This document shows, piece after piece, positions 50,964 to 59,621 of a stretch of 59,621 nucleotides of DNA (its first letter is position 1; each line of letters starts with the position of its first letter). A program made the translations under genes and the position numbers. Source of the DNA: JAENVT01 sp031412355 (GTDB taxonomy: Bacteria; Actinomycetota; Acidimicrobiia; Acidimicrobiales; Ilumatobacteraceae); assembly GCA_031412355.1 (NCBI GenBank), contig JANOCR010000004.1, positions 1 through 59,621 on the forward strand, read 5' to 3'. The notes below the pieces were generated by a model. It was not told where the DNA came from. It worked only from the letters and a program-made list of their open reading frames with translations, and searched no databases.

Positions 50964-52223
50964 TCAGGCGATGACTCGCGCGCCGGGGGGGAGTTGAGCC
51001 AACAGGGGCTCACTGACCCAACAGCGGGTGAGGTGCAGGGTGCTGCGGATGCGCACGACGCTCTTGGGCTCGTCGACTGCCTTGCCGCACATGCTGAGCG
51101 CAGCCTTGATGCAGTCGCTCTCCGTCGGCAGCACCATCGGCATGCGACTGCGGCGCACACCCGACGGGCCAGCCGTGAAGCAGTTGACATAGGTCTTCTG
51201 CCAGTTGATGCCGGCCGCGACGGATGCCGGGATGAAGTCGGCGAATCCGATGCCCAGCACGTTGCCACCAGAGACCTCTGTGATACCCAGCAACACTATG
51301 GTGCTGACCAAAGGTGCCTCGGCGTCGGCGAGGCCGTGCACCCAGAACCGTCCCGTGACATTGGGGTCGAGGGTCGTGCCGCTGATGTCCTTGCCGCCCT
51401 CCTCGATGATCAAAACGTCGATCACCGGGAACGGCAGCGGAGGCACGAGGTCGCGAGCGTCGTCGGTGAGTTCGATCTCGGCATCGCTGCCCACCTCGTC
51501 CGCCGTCAGGGCTCGGATGTTGACCACCTGGCCGTCGGCCGACTCCAGCGATCCGACACCACCGAGCAATCGCCCGGTCTTCTTCAGCGCGGCGATCCCG
51601 TTGAGCAACCGGTTGCGCATCTCGACCGGGCCGCATGCGTGGATCTGGGCCGCGCCCGGTTGCTTGCCGAACCCGACCACGGCCATCTTGGTCAGACCGC
51701 TCTCGATCGGACCCTTGAAGCATGTATGCGGCTTGATGCGGTTCACCGGCATGATCCGGTCAGCGCCGGCGGCGTGCCGATCGAGGTACAGCGGCATGCC
51801 GTCCGCGGTACGGGCGACCTCGACGGTGTCCATAGAAGCCCGGATCTCGCAGTCGATCGCCTCCTCGGTCATGCCAAGGGTTTCGAGCATCGCTCGCTGC
51901 CCTTCGGCCGTCGCGCCGCCGTGGCTGCCCATCGCTGGTACCACGAACGGCTCGGCGCCCAGTTCACGCAGGCCGCTGATTGCCCCGCGCAGGAGGGCGA
52001 CGCGCTGCACGAGTCCACGACTTCCGGCGCCGACCGCAACCGTCATGCCGTCGGTGACCGAACCGGCCAATCGCTGGACGACCTGCTGGTGGGCCGCCGC
52101 TTCGACATCGGCTACCGGATCGGGTTGCGGGATGGCCAGGGAGATCTCGGTCAGCGGAGGCACAGCGAGGTCGGGGTGGAAGGGAAGATCGACTCCCTCG
52201 AGCAACTGTTCCCATGGGTTCAC
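50964..52223 (-). CDS. LarA-family (DUF2088, lactate racemase N-terminal domain) protein
   Basis: 419 residues from GTG 52223. VAVGAGSRGLVQRV and PFVVPAMGSHGGATAEGQ form the Rossmann-like LarA N-terminal domain with conserved His. NRIKPHTCFKGPIESG contains the Lys that binds the nickel-pincer cofactor in LarA, with a nearby His. The C-terminal half has WVHGLADAEAPLVSTI and TESDCIKAALSMC. Sequence-diverse LarA homologues racemise or epimerise various 2-hydroxy acids. No larB, larC or larE cofactor genes are in the window, so they must be elsewhere if the protein uses the nickel-pincer nucleotide. Confidence 0.75.
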   Translation of the reverse strand: MNPWEQLLEGVDLPFHPDLAVPPLTEISLAIPQPDPVADVEAAAHQQVVQRLAGSVTDGMTVAVGAGSRGLVQRVALLRGAISGLRELGAEPFVVPAMGSHGGATAEGQRAMLETLGMTEEAIDCEIRASMDTVEVARTADGMPLYLDRHAAGADRIMPVNRIKPHTCFKGPIESGLTKMAVVGFGKQPGAAQIHACGPVEMRNRLLNGIAALKKTGRLLGGVGSLESADGQVVNIRALTADEVGSDAEIELTDDARDLVPPLPFPVIDVLIIEEGGKDISGTTLDPNVTGRFWVHGLADAEAPLVSTIVLLGITEVSGGNVLGIGFADFIPASVAAGINWQKTYVNCFTAGPSGVRRSRMPMVLPTESDCIKAALSMCGKAVDEPKSVVRIRSTLHLTRCWVSEPLLAQLPPGARVIA

Positions 52224-52278
52224 GGTGCCGACGCTAATGCGGCCCGCTGGATGGCGCTGCAGTGGCCACAATGAGACG

Positions 52279-52701
52279 GTGGAACCCATCGATGGTGTGT
52301 ATCGGACGCCGCGCGGCCTGCGGGTCGCGGCCGACGCCGTGTCGTGGATCGCCACCCGTTCGGGTGGGCCGGGGGGCCAGCACGCAAACACATCAGATAC
52401 GGCGGTGACCGTCACGATCGACGTCGATCGGGTCGGCTTGCCCGACGCCATTCGCGACCGGGTGTTGGCCATCGCGGGTCCCACGATCACCGCTTCCTCG
52501 GCAGGTTCGCGATCGCAGTTCCGCAACCGCGCCACCGCGTGGGCAGCCGCCCTGGAACGCCTCGACGAGGCGGCCAAGCCACCGCCCCCGGCCCGCAGAC
52601 CGACTCGTCCATCCGGTTCGGCCGTTCGCAAACGGCTGGCCTCGAAGCGCAGGGTCTCGGAGCGCAAGCAGGCCAGAAAGCGACCGTCGCAGGACGAATA
52701 G
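52279..52701 (+). CDS. arfB: ArfB-like peptidyl-tRNA hydrolase (GGQ protein)
   Basis: 140 residues from GTG 52279. The RSGGPGGQHANT segment is the release-factor GGQ loop, which enters the peptidyl-transferase centre. A lysine/arginine-rich tail (VRKRLASKRRVSERKQARKR) corresponds to the ArfB tail that fills the empty mRNA channel of stalled ribosomes. There is no codon-recognition domain, so it is not RF1 or RF2. It rescues ribosomes stalled on broken mRNA. Divergent from the LarA-family gene (55 bp between starts). Confidence 0.88.
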   Translation: MEPIDGVYRTPRGLRVAADAVSWIATRSGGPGGQHANTSDTAVTVTIDVDRVGLPDAIRDRVLAIAGPTITASSAGSRSQFRNRATAWAAALERLDEAAKPPPPARRPTRPSGSAVRKRLASKRRVSERKQARKRPSQDE

Positions 52702-52886
52702 GCGCTGGTAGAGGTGATATTTCCGCCGCGTCGCTGGATCGCCGGTGCGCCGCCAATGGTCAAGAACTCGTCAACGGGTCCCGCTTCGGGTCGATCCGAT
52801 CACCACTCTAAGTGAACCATTTGCACACTCTGTGTCGATCAAGTACTGTGCCGCTATTGGCGCTTGACACGACGGGGGTCGGAATC

Positions 52887-54632
52887 ATGGATATCACGCA
52901 GATGCAGCACGGGGCCGTGTTGCGCGGTCGACAGGTCAACGCAAGTGCCAACCGCGAGCGCAAACGCCAGCAGCGCCTGTTTCGGCTGTTCGTCGTGCTC
53001 GGAGTGCCGCTGGCGTGGTTCTGGTATCGCGAACTGACCGGCAGCCCCCTTCGTCCGGGCATCCCCGACTTTCTCGCCACCAATCCCCAGATGGGCTTTC
53101 TGTTCATCATGTTGATCCTGATCAGCGGGATGATGATCATCCCGATGATCGCCTCGGGCAAGTCGCCGCACACGATGCTTCGCCCCAGCGATTCCGAGAT
53201 CCGCCTCGCCGATGTCGTCGGAGCCGATGCGACCCGGCGCGAAGCCATCGACACCCTGAATCTGTTCTTGAACCACGAGACCTTTGCCGACGAGATGGGC
53301 GGTTCACCGCGGCGCGGCGTGCTGTTCGAAGGCGCCCCCGGCACCGGCAAGACGTATCTGGCGAAGGCCATCGCAGCAGAGGCGGAGGTCCCATTCCTGT
53401 TCGTGTCGGCCAGCGAGTTTCAGTCGCACTTCTATGGCATGACCAATCGCAAGATCCGTCAGTTCTTCAAGGCGCTTCGCAAGGCCGCCAGAGCCGAGGG
53501 TGGTGCCATTGGTTTCATCGAAGAGTTCGACGCCATCGGCATGGCACGCTCGGGCATGGGCCCCGGGGGCATGCGCGAGGGAGCAGCCGGCATCGTCAAC
53601 GAACTGCTGGTGCAGATGCAGAGCTTCGACCTCCCCACCGGGTGGGACAAGATGAAGAACAAGATGACCGATCGGATCAACCTGTTCCTGCCTCCCGTGA
53701 GGGCATTGCGGCGCCCGAAGGTGACGCCCGCCAACGTCTTGGTATTCGCGGCGACGAACCGGGCCGAGGGTCTCGACCCCGCGCTGATGAGGCCGGGACG
53801 CTTCGACCGCACCATTCACTTCGACCTCCCGCCGCGCACCGATCGCATGGCGATCGCGGCGTACTACCTGGCCAAGAAGGCTCACGATCCCTCGGTCACC
53901 GCCATCGGCATTGCTGATCGCACTGCCGGCTACAGCCCCGTGCGAATCGAGCGTCTGCTCGACGAGGCGTTGATCATCGCCCTGCGCAAGGGTCGCAAGT
54001 TCCTCGACATCGAAGATCTCGTCGAGGCCCAGATGATCACCGAAGTCGGCCTCGCTCAAGATGTCGGCTATCAGCCGGACGAGCGCCGCCGCATCGCGGT
54101 GCACGAGGCCGGGCATGCAGTCATCGCGGTGCTCGTCGGCCGCGATGTTCGCGTCGCTTCGATCCTTCGTCGCAGCAGTTCGCTCGGCCTCGTCGCCCAC
54201 GACGACGGAGAAGAGCGTCACCTCCGCACACCATCGGAGTTGCGTGACCTCATCGTCGTTGCTCTGGCGGGCAGGGCCGCTGAGATCCAGGAGTACGGCG
54301 AAGCCTCGACGGGCATCGCCTCGGATCTGGCCGCTGCCACCAACATCGCGGCTCAGCTGATCGGCACGGTCGGCGACGGCGACAGCCTGCTGAGCCTCGA
54401 GGCCGCCGAGATGCACATGGCCGGCAACATCACAGCGAAGGTCTTCGCCGACGAGCAGTCCCGCGTGCAGGCCGACGACATCATGAACAAGGCAGCCGAC
54501 CGGTCGGCATGCATGCTGTTGGAGCACCGCGGTGCTCTCCTCGCAGTGGCCGACGCGTTGTGCCAGCACGACGAGTTGACGGGTGATCTCGTGCACGAGA
54601 TCGTCGCTACAGCCGTCAGCGCATCGGGCTAG
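52887..54632 (+). CDS. Divergent FtsH-like membrane AAA+ metalloprotease
   Basis: 581 residues from ATG 52887. Two TM segments (about 33-47 and 70-90) are separated by a short loop of ~20 residues, where classic FtsH has a ~75-residue periplasmic domain. AAA+: Walker A GAPGTGKT (149-156) and Walker B FIEEFDAIG (210-218, FtsH has FIDEIDAVG). A ~50-residue insert (GWDKMKNKMTDRINLFLPPVRALRR) lies in the AAA+ domain, and RPGRFDRTI is the second region of homology. Peptidase: HEAGH (406-410) plus the zinc Asp in GIASDLAAAT. All zinc ligands are present. It probably degrades membrane or cytosolic proteins. Confidence 0.85.
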   Translation: MDITQMQHGAVLRGRQVNASANRERKRQQRLFRLFVVLGVPLAWFWYRELTGSPLRPGIPDFLATNPQMGFLFIMLILISGMMIIPMIASGKSPHTMLRPSDSEIRLADVVGADATRREAIDTLNLFLNHETFADEMGGSPRRGVLFEGAPGTGKTYLAKAIAAEAEVPFLFVSASEFQSHFYGMTNRKIRQFFKALRKAARAEGGAIGFIEEFDAIGMARSGMGPGGMREGAAGIVNELLVQMQSFDLPTGWDKMKNKMTDRINLFLPPVRALRRPKVTPANVLVFAATNRAEGLDPALMRPGRFDRTIHFDLPPRTDRMAIAAYYLAKKAHDPSVTAIGIADRTAGYSPVRIERLLDEALIIALRKGRKFLDIEDLVEAQMITEVGLAQDVGYQPDERRRIAVHEAGHAVIAVLVGRDVRVASILRRSSSLGLVAHDDGEERHLRTPSELRDLIVVALAGRAAEIQEYGEASTGIASDLAAATNIAAQLIGTVGDGDSLLSLEAAEMHMAGNITAKVFADEQSRVQADDIMNKAADRSACMLLEHRGALLAVADALCQHDELTGDLVHEIVATAVSASG

Positions 54633-54653
54633 ATCACGCCAGGTTGTCAGTTG

Positions 54654-55613
54654 TCAGGTCAGCGACTGGGTCGGCGCTCGACCCCACCGCTTGCGCTGCA
54701 CCGGTAACTGTGGGCTGGGTGCCACGTCGCCGACGCGCTCGATCACCCATACTCCGCCGTCGTCGCTGAAGGCGTGCGGAGCGACCAGCGGCTGCACTTG
54801 GTGCACTCGCCCGGCAAGGCCCGATGCTGCAACGGCGGCGCCCAAGGCGCCGGCCAGGCGGGGCCCCCAGGCTGGATGGGTATCGGGGAACTCGGGATAC
54901 GAATCGCCCACCAGGCTGAGGCCGAGTGACACGGCAATGCCGGCTGGTTGGTTGACCGTGGCCGCGAGCTCCGCCGGATCGAGCAGCCGTTCGCGCAGAT
55001 CCTCGATGGGAGCCGACCAGCTGGCGGCCAGCAGTTCGCTTCGGCGCGTTTCGTCGCGCTGGTCCAGCACCGGTGCGGCAGCGAGCACGAGGTGATCGTG
55101 AACCACGGCCATCCATGGTTGTGCATCACCCCGGCTGCCGAGGAGCCGCATCGTGTAGGCGGGAACCAGCCGGGCAATTGCCATGGGTGTCGGCTCGATC
55201 GACTCGAGATCGAAACCGGCTTGGCGTACGAAGCGCTCGACCCGGCGGTGGCGGATCATGTCGGAGTGCAAGTGAGCCAGGAGCCGGCGCGCGCTCGACG
55301 CCATCTCGATCGTTGCGGAGACGTCGACGAGCTTCGAGCGATGAAGGTTCAGCTCGGTCGTGCTCCAACCGGTGATGTCGAGTGACTGGATGTGGCAGTC
55401 GTGGCCCCACAAGCAGACTCGCGTCGGCTGGCCGGCCTCGTCGAGCAGGCTGCGCAGACGCGTGAGGCCGTCGAGCAGCAACAGGTCGTTGTTGGTGTCG
55501 CACGCAACGCCGGCGACCTTGGCAACGCGGCCCGGCGCATCTTGCTGCAGCCGGACACCGCGCAGCGCGTCGGGCAGTACCTCGATACCTATGCCGTCGC
55601 CGCGCCGCATCAT
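54654..55613 (-). CDS. Protein of unknown function, possible type VII secretion-associated (Rv3446c-like) protein
   Basis: 319 residues from ATG 55613, overlapping the EccC-like stop by ATGA. The start GDGIGIEVLPDALRGVRL, internal VHDHLVLAAAPVL and the general alternation of strands and helices suggest an actin-like or related fold. In the mycobacterial ESX-4 locus an actin-fold-like gene of the Rv3446c family stands directly after eccC, the same order as here. That analogy, not a motif, is the reason for the call. No TM segment or signal peptide. Function unknown. Confidence 0.5.
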   Translation of the reverse strand: MMRRGDGIGIEVLPDALRGVRLQQDAPGRVAKVAGVACDTNNDLLLLDGLTRLRSLLDEAGQPTRVCLWGHDCHIQSLDITGWSTTELNLHRSKLVDVSATIEMASSARRLLAHLHSDMIRHRRVERFVRQAGFDLESIEPTPMAIARLVPAYTMRLLGSRGDAQPWMAVVHDHLVLAAAPVLDQRDETRRSELLAASWSAPIEDLRERLLDPAELAATVNQPAGIAVSLGLSLVGDSYPEFPDTHPAWGPRLAGALGAAVAASGLAGRVHQVQPLVAPHAFSDDGGVWVIERVGDVAPSPQLPVQRKRWGRAPTQSLT

Positions 55614-58600
55614 CGCTTGCCATCCTCGACGGTTGGGCGGGCAACGAGAATGGGCGTGGTCTCATCATCGTCGATGAGCAGGCCGCGGCCGTGCGCAGGG
55701 TACGACGAGGTGACGTGCAGGTGCAGTCCGAACATGGCACCGTCGCCCGCTAGCGGGCGAAGGATGACGGCCGAGCGCGAGCGGCGCAATGGCGCGGTCC
55801 AGTGCGCCGGCAGCTCGATGTCGCGGGTGCGTCCGGCGGCAACGACGACGAGCCCCGGATCGTCCAATGCGGCCAGCCGTTCGAACACCGGGCCTTCCAG
55901 CCGATCGGCGTCGTCGACCAGCACCAGTCGGGCCCGATCGGTGCGGTCGAAGAACTCGGCTGCCCATTTTTCGATCCCCGCAAGAGTCGTTGCGCTGGTG
56001 AGACCGGGCAGGAGCAGCAGCGGGCTCCACGTCGACGCAATTGCGTGGATGTCGACGGGGGCACCGACGCGCAATGCGCAACGAGCGATGTTGGTCAGCA
56101 GAGTCGACTTTCCGGTGCCGGCGTCACCCAGGACCAGCGCACCGGTGTTGTGGCGGAGCTGCAGAAACGAAGGCTGCAATGAGCGCGTGTCGAGCCCGAC
56201 AGGCAGGCTCCACTGATCTCGCTCGTAGACCGAAGCGTCGCTGTACTCGGCGAGCAAGACAACGTCGGGCGTACGAGCGATGTGGGGCGGTCCGTGCGCA
56301 TCGTTGGGTTGATCGACTCGCTCGCCGACCGCCGCGGCCAGGTCACCGATCGTGGCGACCTGAATCTCGACGAGGTCAGGCAATGTGATGGCCCGCCCGG
56401 GAATCTGCTCGGGGATGCGACCGGGCTCGATGCCCAGAGCGCGATAGGCGCCGCGGTCCTCCAGATGCAAGAGGATCCGCTGTTGGAACTGTCCGAGCAT
56501 GCGCGCCGGCGCTGCATGCTCGCCGGCGGTGCTCATCAATGTCGTGATGCCGTGCAGCGGTCCGTTGCTGACAATGCGATCAAGCAGGTCGCGTCCCTGC
56601 TCGAATTCCCCGCCGAGTTCGAGGCTGCGCAGCAGAGAACCGACGTCGTTGACGGCGAGCACGATGTGCGCTTCGGACGACGAGTGATCGCGCCTGCCGC
56701 GACGTTCGAGCTCGTCCGCCAGGCGCACGAGCACCCGCAGAATGCGATCGGGGTCCTCTGTCGAGGCAACGGCGCCGCATGCCGGCAGCAACTCGAGCGC
56801 TCCCAACCGGCGGAGCTGGCCCGGCGCGCAGTCGATGACGTAGCCGTGCAGGCGATCGGGAGGAACACGATCGGTCGCCGCGACGAACAGCGTGGCAACT
56901 GCGTTGGATCGTTCGGTGGGTGTGCCGCCGATGACGAGCAGGTTGCCGTCATGGGCTGGATTCCATCGGCGTGCGTTCTGCGTGTGGTCGTCGGGCAGGT
57001 CGCTGAGTGCGAACGCAGCCCCATCGGCGTCGGGAGTGCTGGCACGCGGCGACGAGATCTCTTCGTAAGGCAGCTCGGTCGGCAGCCCAGGGCACAGGAT
57101 CGGCCGCGGTTCGCCGTGCCCATTGCTCTTTGCTGCCTCGGAAACGGCATCGACGAGTTGGCGGAGCCCGCCCTCACGCTGTGGCTCGGTGCTGACCGGT
57201 CGCACTGTGACGCGGCGCTCGGCAACATTGAGATCGCGGGCGAGGATGAACGGGCTGATGTCCATCAGATCAGCCGAGGCTGCGGCGGCCGAGGCGAACT
57301 GAACCGGGAGTGCGGCGGCGTCACCGATGCGCAGCGCGCCGCGACCCGGCGTGTGCAACGAGACCTGCACAGGGTCGCGGGTCCCCATCAACGTGATGGC
57401 TTCGGCCGGATCGTTCATTCGGAGTCCGATCCGAATGTTGGCGAACGACTTGAGGATGTGCTCGATCGATCGGGACAGTTGCTCGGCGGCCACGATCAGG
57501 TGGATCCCGAGGTGTCGCGAGCGATCGGCAAGCTCGATCAGCTGCGGAAGGAAGGCGCCGTGTCGCATCATCACGTCGTCGGCATCGTCGACAACGACGA
57601 CGAGCCGGGCAACCGCCGCCGGCGTGTCGTCGTCGTGCAGGTCTGCCAGGTTGACGGCGTGGTGCTCCGACAGCACTCGCGTCCGTCGGTTGATCTCCGA
57701 CTGCAGGGCACGAAGCAATCGCACCCCGCCGTGTTCGTCGAACTTGTCGACCGTGCCCACGATGTGATCGACGCCGGCGAACGCGCCGAACGACGAGCCG
57801 TCGGACGGCTCGACGCAGATGATGTTGACCACCGACGGATCGTTGACCGCAATCATCGAGGCGACAATCGTGCGCATCAGATCCGACTTGCCGGACCGCG
57901 CCGCACCAACGATCAGCACATGCGGACCGTCGTCGGCGAGATCGATCTCGACAGGACCGGTTTCCCCGGCCCCCACGGCCACGCGCAGTCTGCGACCCTT
58001 GCGGCTGGCGGCCCATCGCTGGCTGACGCGGTCCGCGCCGAGACCTTCTGGATCGATGAGCGATGCCAGCGACACGACCGGTGGCAGCACCGCCTTGTTC
58101 GCCGGTTGAACGGTGTGGTCTTCGACCGGGCTGAGCTTGCGCGCCGCAGCCACTGCAACATCGTGTTCCAGCACAAACGGGACGACATCGGTGACAGTCG
58201 GGCCGCTGATTGGGTAGTCCACCTCGGCGGCGCCGTTGGCCTCGATTCGCACGACGGTGGTGCACACCGCGGGCACATCGTCGGCGCGGTCGGTGATCGC
58301 GACGAAGCGGACCGGCAGTTGCGCCTCCGCGAACAAGCCACGCAACATCGCCGCCCGCCCGCGCCACAGGCCGGGGTCGTCGACCACTGCCAGTGTCAGG
58401 CGGCTGGGTGTGATCGGCCGGCCGAGCGCCTGGATCGACGCAACGACCGTGGTGAGCGTGCGCTGAGCGTTGACCCAGTCGGTGATCGCTTCGTCGTCGC
58501 TGAGCAGTTGCACGCCGTGCGAGCCCCTGGCATGGGGCAGCCACTTGATCCACTCCCACCGCGCTGCGCCGGCCGGCGTTGCCAGCACGACCACGTCGAG

Positions 58601-59621
58601 GTCTGAAGGGCTGTGGGCGACACAGGCTTGCATGACCAGTGCGCGCGCTGCGGCGCGGGCCTGGGGTGGAGTGCTGGCGAAGCCCACGCCGCGCTGATTG
58701 ACCAGATCCACGAGCACCGGAGCGGATGGCAACACTGCCAGGTCGCGGCGCTCGACGTTGCCGCCGCCCTCGGGCGACCACGGCTGATCTGCGAGACCGA
58801 CGCTGAAGACGAATGCGTCGTCGTCGGCGGGACGACGCTCCCACAGGCGCTCCGACAGGGTCGTCGCTCGACGAACGACTTCGGCGAGGTCGAGATGGGT
58901 GCGGCGAACGCCTTCGAGGTCGGTCTCGTGGGCCAACCGCAACGGGTCGGTGGTGACAAGGGGCTGGGCTGGTGGCGCCTCGGCCCGATGGTTCCGTCGA
59001 CCCCTTAGACGGCGTCCGCCGTTTCGACCTCTGCCGTTCGGTTCCGGATCGGCCACGACCTGGTTGCGCTCGCCCCGCACGAAGTTGAGCTGCCCCAACG
59101 GAGTCGTCTGCAGCGACTGGGCGCGATCGTCGATAGCTGGATCCAGCCTGAAAACACGATGTCCGATTCGCAGGCGCTGCTGGTCCCAGCGCACCGGATT
59201 GGCCGCCACATGGCCATCGAGGTCGCCCTGATTGGCAATCACCGTGACGTCGCCCGAATGCTCGACAACGATCTCGCAGCGCGGCACCAGGACCTGGTTG
59301 AACGTCAGTGGTGCGACATTTGCCCGCCGCGCGGTCCCCAACGAATAGCGGCCGGGCGCGAGTGGTCGACGATTGCCTCCGCCCTCGCCGGCTGCTTGCA
59401 CCAACGTGACCTGGGTGTCGCTCGGTCTTTCGGTTGGAGCAGCAATCTCGATGACCGAACCGGTGACGAGACCTGCAGCACTGATCAACGTGCCGGTAGG
59501 GGTCGGTCGTCCGTCGACGTAGACCAGATTTGGTGGCGCCGAACTGAGCACCCGTGCGAGCAGGTCACCGACGGTGATCGATTCGTGGACGGCGTTCACC
59601 GAGATCTCGGCCTCGCCCTGC
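55610..59621 (-). CDS. eccC: FtsK/SpoIIIE-type ATPase of type VII secretion (EccC/EssC-like), 5' end outside window
   Basis: About 1336 residues are visible. A GTG at 59599 is possible, but the frame is open to the window edge and the first strands (EISVNAVHESITVGDLLARVL) look like the middle of a ubiquitin-like or FHA-like domain, so the gene starts upstream. The N-terminal ~300 residues hold two FHA/ubiquitin-like units, as in EssC. Three P-loop domains follow. The first has an intact Walker A (GAARSGKSDL, near 57900) and Walker B VVVVDDADDV. The second has a degenerate P-loop (GGTPTERSN, near 56930, Lys lost). The third is intact (GDAGTGKSTL, near 56115) with VLVDDADRL. It would power export of WXG100 proteins. 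No other T7SS gene is visible, so an FtsK-like role outside secretion is not excluded. Confidence 0.82.
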   Translation of the reverse strand, partial: QGEAEISVNAVHESITVGDLLARVLSSAPPNLVYVDGRPTPTGTLISAAGLVTGSVIEIAAPTERPSDTQVTLVQAAGEGGGNRRPLAPGRYSLGTARRANVAPLTFNQVLVPRCEIVVEHSGDVTVIANQGDLDGHVAANPVRWDQQRLRIGHRVFRLDPAIDDRAQSLQTTPLGQLNFVRGERNQVVADPEPNGRGRNGGRRLRGRRNHRAEAPPAQPLVTTDPLRLAHETDLEGVRRTHLDLAEVVRRATTLSERLWERRPADDDAFVFSVGLADQPWSPEGGGNVERRDLAVLPSAPVLVDLVNQRGVGFASTPPQARAAARALVMQACVAHSPSDLDVVVLATPAGAARWEWIKWLPHARGSHGVQLLSDDEAITDWVNAQRTLTTVVASIQALGRPITPSRLTLAVVDDPGLWRGRAAMLRGLFAEAQLPVRFVAITDRADDVPAVCTTVVRIEANGAAEVDYPISGPTVTDVVPFVLEHDVAVAAARKLSPVEDHTVQPANKAVLPPVVSLASLIDPEGLGADRVSQRWAASRKGRRLRVAVGAGETGPVEIDLADDGPHVLIVGAARSGKSDLMRTIVASMIAVNDPSVVNIICVEPSDGSSFGAFAGVDHIVGTVDKFDEHGGVRLLRALQSEINRRTRVLSEHHAVNLADLHDDDTPAAVARLVVVVDDADDVMMRHGAFLPQLIELADRSRHLGIHLIVAAEQLSRSIEHILKSFANIRIGLRMNDPAEAITLMGTRDPVQVSLHTPGRGALRIGDAAALPVQFASAAAASADLMDISPFILARDLNVAERRVTVRPVSTEPQREGGLRQLVDAVSEAAKSNGHGEPRPILCPGLPTELPYEEISSPRASTPDADGAAFALSDLPDDHTQNARRWNPAHDGNLLVIGGTPTERSNAVATLFVAATDRVPPDRLHGYVIDCAPGQLRRLGALELLPACGAVASTEDPDRILRVLVRLADELERRGRRDHSSSEAHIVLAVNDVGSLLRSLELGGEFEQGRDLLDRIVSNGPLHGITTLMSTAGEHAAPARMLGQFQQRILLHLEDRGAYRALGIEPGRIPEQIPGRAITLPDLVEIQVATIGDLAAAVGERVDQPNDAHGPPHIARTPDVVLLAEYSDASVYERDQWSLPVGLDTRSLQPSFLQLRHNTGALVLGDAGTGKSTLLTNIARCALRVGAPVDIHAIASTWSPLLLLPGLTSATTLAGIEKWAAEFFDRTDRARLVLVDDADRLEGPVFERLAALDDPGLVVVAAGRTRDIELPAHWTAPLRRSRSAVILRPLAGDGAMFGLHLHVTSSYPAHGRGLLIDDDETTPILVARPTVEDGKR

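Noticed and set aside
56282..58606. 774-residue open frame opposite the EccC-like gene
   Set aside because: Antisense shadow of a gene with clear P-loop motifs; no recognisable domain.

Overview
The window is high-GC, gene-dense DNA from an actinobacterium. The evidence is an HspR-controlled dnaK-grpE-dnaJ-hspR operon with HAIR operators, an F420-type LLM oxidoreductase, a tRNA-Gly/dcd junction, a SNF2/SWIM pair, an EccC-like FtsK/SpoIIIE ATPase and extracellular proteins with Thr-rich linkers. The Thr-rich linkers and the three-repeat secreted protein would fit the class Acidimicrobiia (Ilumatobacter-like), but that assignment is inference from gene content only.

Layout. Positions 1-3365 look like the right end of an integrative element sitting at the 3' end of a tRNA-Gly(CCC) gene. 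Its tyrosine integrase is broken twice: an internal frameshift, and an IS481-family insertion at its start codon that left a 15-bp target duplication. From 3440 on the DNA looks like ordinary chromosome: dcd, a secreted repeat protein, a Gfo/Idh/MocA oxidoreductase, an arylamine N-acetyltransferase next to a membrane Fe-S oxidoreductase, small membrane and regulatory proteins, and gpmA.

12986-18072 encodes an NAD-dependent molybdenum formate dehydrogenase in which the usual four Fds subunits are fused into two polypeptides (FdsG-FdsB and FdsA-FdsD). 19386-23263 holds a glycosyltransferase divergent from a compact operon of a sugar-kinase-like protein, a SIS-domain protein and a CarF/TMEM189-type plasmanylethanolamine desaturase. 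23266-27389 is a two-component system divergent from two exported or membrane proteins and an ApbE flavin transferase, with 11-bp-phased repeats between them. 27333-29417 carries an LLM oxidoreductase, a beta-lactamase-family gene remnant and a PhyH-type dioxygenase.

29466-33593 is the heat-shock operon; clpB (39973-42456) has its own HAIR-like site. Around them lie a SWIM/SNF2 pair, an exported protein, a gene-poor stretch (38474-39064) with an 18-bp perfect inverted repeat, and a Cof-type phosphatase. 42499-46417 holds an MFS transporter, a ParA-like ATPase with a small partner that looks like two ribbon-helix-helix units in one chain, and a divergent HisD homologue. Purine and pyrimidine genes (purA, purB, pyrE), a thioesterase, a LarA-family protein, an ArfB-like hydrolase and a divergent FtsH-like protease follow. 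The window ends inside an EccC-like triple-ATPase gene, which is followed by a possible type VII secretion-associated gene.

A family of about 40-bp palindromic repeats with GGGCGCG/CGCGCCC ends occurs seven times at four loci, each just after the 3' end of a gene. It is the clearest structure in the window that the genes do not explain.
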